DNA of 5,014 nucleotides from Firmicutes bacterium ADurb.Bin467 (lineage in GTDB: Bacteria; Bacillota; Clostridia; Christensenellales; Aristaeellaceae). A model generated the notes under the pieces. It worked only from the letters and a program-made list of their open reading frames with translations. It ran no database searches and was not told the DNA's origin. The stretch is from the NCBI GenBank assembly GCA_002068815.1, contig MWAC01000129.1:1-5014 (forward strand). Reading direction: 5' to 3'. Position 1 is the first letter of the stretch; every line of letters starts with the position of its first letter. Made by a program: the position numbers and the translations under genes. This document shows, in pieces, positions 4,451-5,014 of the stretch.

Positions 4451-5014
4451 ATGCAAAACAAGCGGTTTCCCGTCGTATGGATCATGCTGGCCTGCGTGGC
4501 GTGGAGCTTCGCGGGCGTTTTGTCGAAATTTGTGCCGTGGAACGCGCTGACGCTGACCGGCTTTCGCGCGCTCGTCGCGGCGGTCATTCTCGGGCTGTCG
4601 CGCAAAAGTTTTCGCGTCGTCAACACGTTCGGAACCTGGCTCGGCGCGTTCGGCGTGCTCACGACCTCGACGCTGTTCATCTTCGCGAACAAGCTGACGA
4701 GCGCGGCGAACGCGATCGTGCTGCAGTACGCGATGCCCATCGTCGTCGTGCTGTTCGAGGCGGTCGCGCTCAAGAAGCGCCCGAGGAGGCTCGACGCGGC
4801 GGCGGTCGTCGTCGTGACGCTGGGTGTCGTGCTGTGCTTCTTCCAGGGGCTCTCGGGCGGCGGCATGCTCGGAAACGCGCTCGCGCTTTTGTCCGCGGTC
4901 ACCTACGCGACGATCTACCTCGCCGCCCGCAGGAAGGACTGCGACGTCCTGGGCTACTCGTATCAGGGAAACCTGCTCGCGGCGGTGCTCGTGCTGTTCA
5001 TGCCGTTTGACAGG
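4451..5014 (+). CDS. DMT superfamily EamA-type transporter (5' part, cut by window end)
   Basis: The frame is open from the ATG at 4451 through the window end (188 codons, no stop), so about the last third of a typical 290-300-residue protein is missing. The product is a cytoplasmic-membrane carrier of the drug/metabolite type. Hydrophobic segments lie at about 8-26, 33-50, 59-79, 84-104, 115-133, 139-159 and the beginning of one at 172-186. The first EamA repeat is recognisable by WSFAGVLSKFV (18-28), TLTGFRALVAAVIL (34-47), FIFANKLTSAANAIVLQY (76-93) and the basic LKKRPRR turn (107-113). GGAG (4438-4441) sits nine bases before the start, and the gap to the exonuclease stop is 28 bases, so it belongs to the same operon. 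Direction and substrate are not shown; E. coli EamA exports cysteine and O-acetylserine, which would suit the C-S lyase upstream, but that is speculation. Confidence 0.88.
   Translation, partial: MQNKRFPVVWIMLACVAWSFAGVLSKFVPWNALTLTGFRALVAAVILGLSRKSFRVVNTFGTWLGAFGVLTTSTLFIFANKLTSAANAIVLQYAMPIVVVLFEAVALKKRPRRLDAAAVVVVTLGVVLCFFQGLSGGGMLGNALALLSAVTYATIYLAARRKDCDVLGYSYQGNLLAAVLVLFMPFDR

Noticed and set aside
3703..4902. 399-codon minus-strand open frame opposite the exonuclease and transporter genes
   Set aside because: It spans two recognised plus-strand genes and their gap and has no family motif. Its openness reflects the GC skew of codon positions.

Overview
The window is about 5 kb of GC-rich DNA (roughly two thirds G+C in coding DNA, codon third positions mostly G or C). 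It has strong GGAGG-type ribosome binding sites about 7-9 bases before most starts, one TTG start, and textbook TATAAT promoters. Together with a CtpA-type protease, a DUF1275/YoaK protein and a MalY/PatB enzyme, this suggests a chromosomal segment of a high-GC Firmicute (Clostridia-like). The taxonomic guess is an inference from style only. Nothing indicates phage, plasmid, IS, CRISPR, tRNA or rRNA.

Layout: (1) 1-48, the last codons of an unidentified upstream gene, followed by a perfect hairpin (87-116). (2) 137-1348 (+), a membrane-anchored S41 carboxyl-terminal processing protease (CtpA family), closed by a GC-rich terminator-like hairpin at 1368-1393. (3) 1349-1575, a non-coding stretch packed with consecutive inverted repeats. 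(4) 1576-2244 (-), a DUF1275/YoaK multi-span membrane protein, convergent with ctpA. (5) 2245-2657, a divergent regulatory region. It holds a perfect-consensus promoter for the minus-strand gene with a roughly 250-nt hairpin-rich leader, an operator-like repeat block, and a strong promoter for the plus-strand genes. (6) 2658-5014 (+), a tightly spaced probable operon: a MalY/PatB-type PLP C-S lyase/aminotransferase, a DEDDh 3'-5' exonuclease (TTG start), and a DMT/EamA transporter cut by the window end.

The enzyme and the transporter could cooperate in handling sulfur amino acids (a C-S lyase beside a possible amino-acid or metabolite exporter). The exonuclease has no obvious functional tie to them. 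The protein-coding content is ordinary. The parts that deserve a second look are the two hairpin-dense non-coding regions flanking the yoaK-like gene and the compact divergent promoter block with helically phased repeats.
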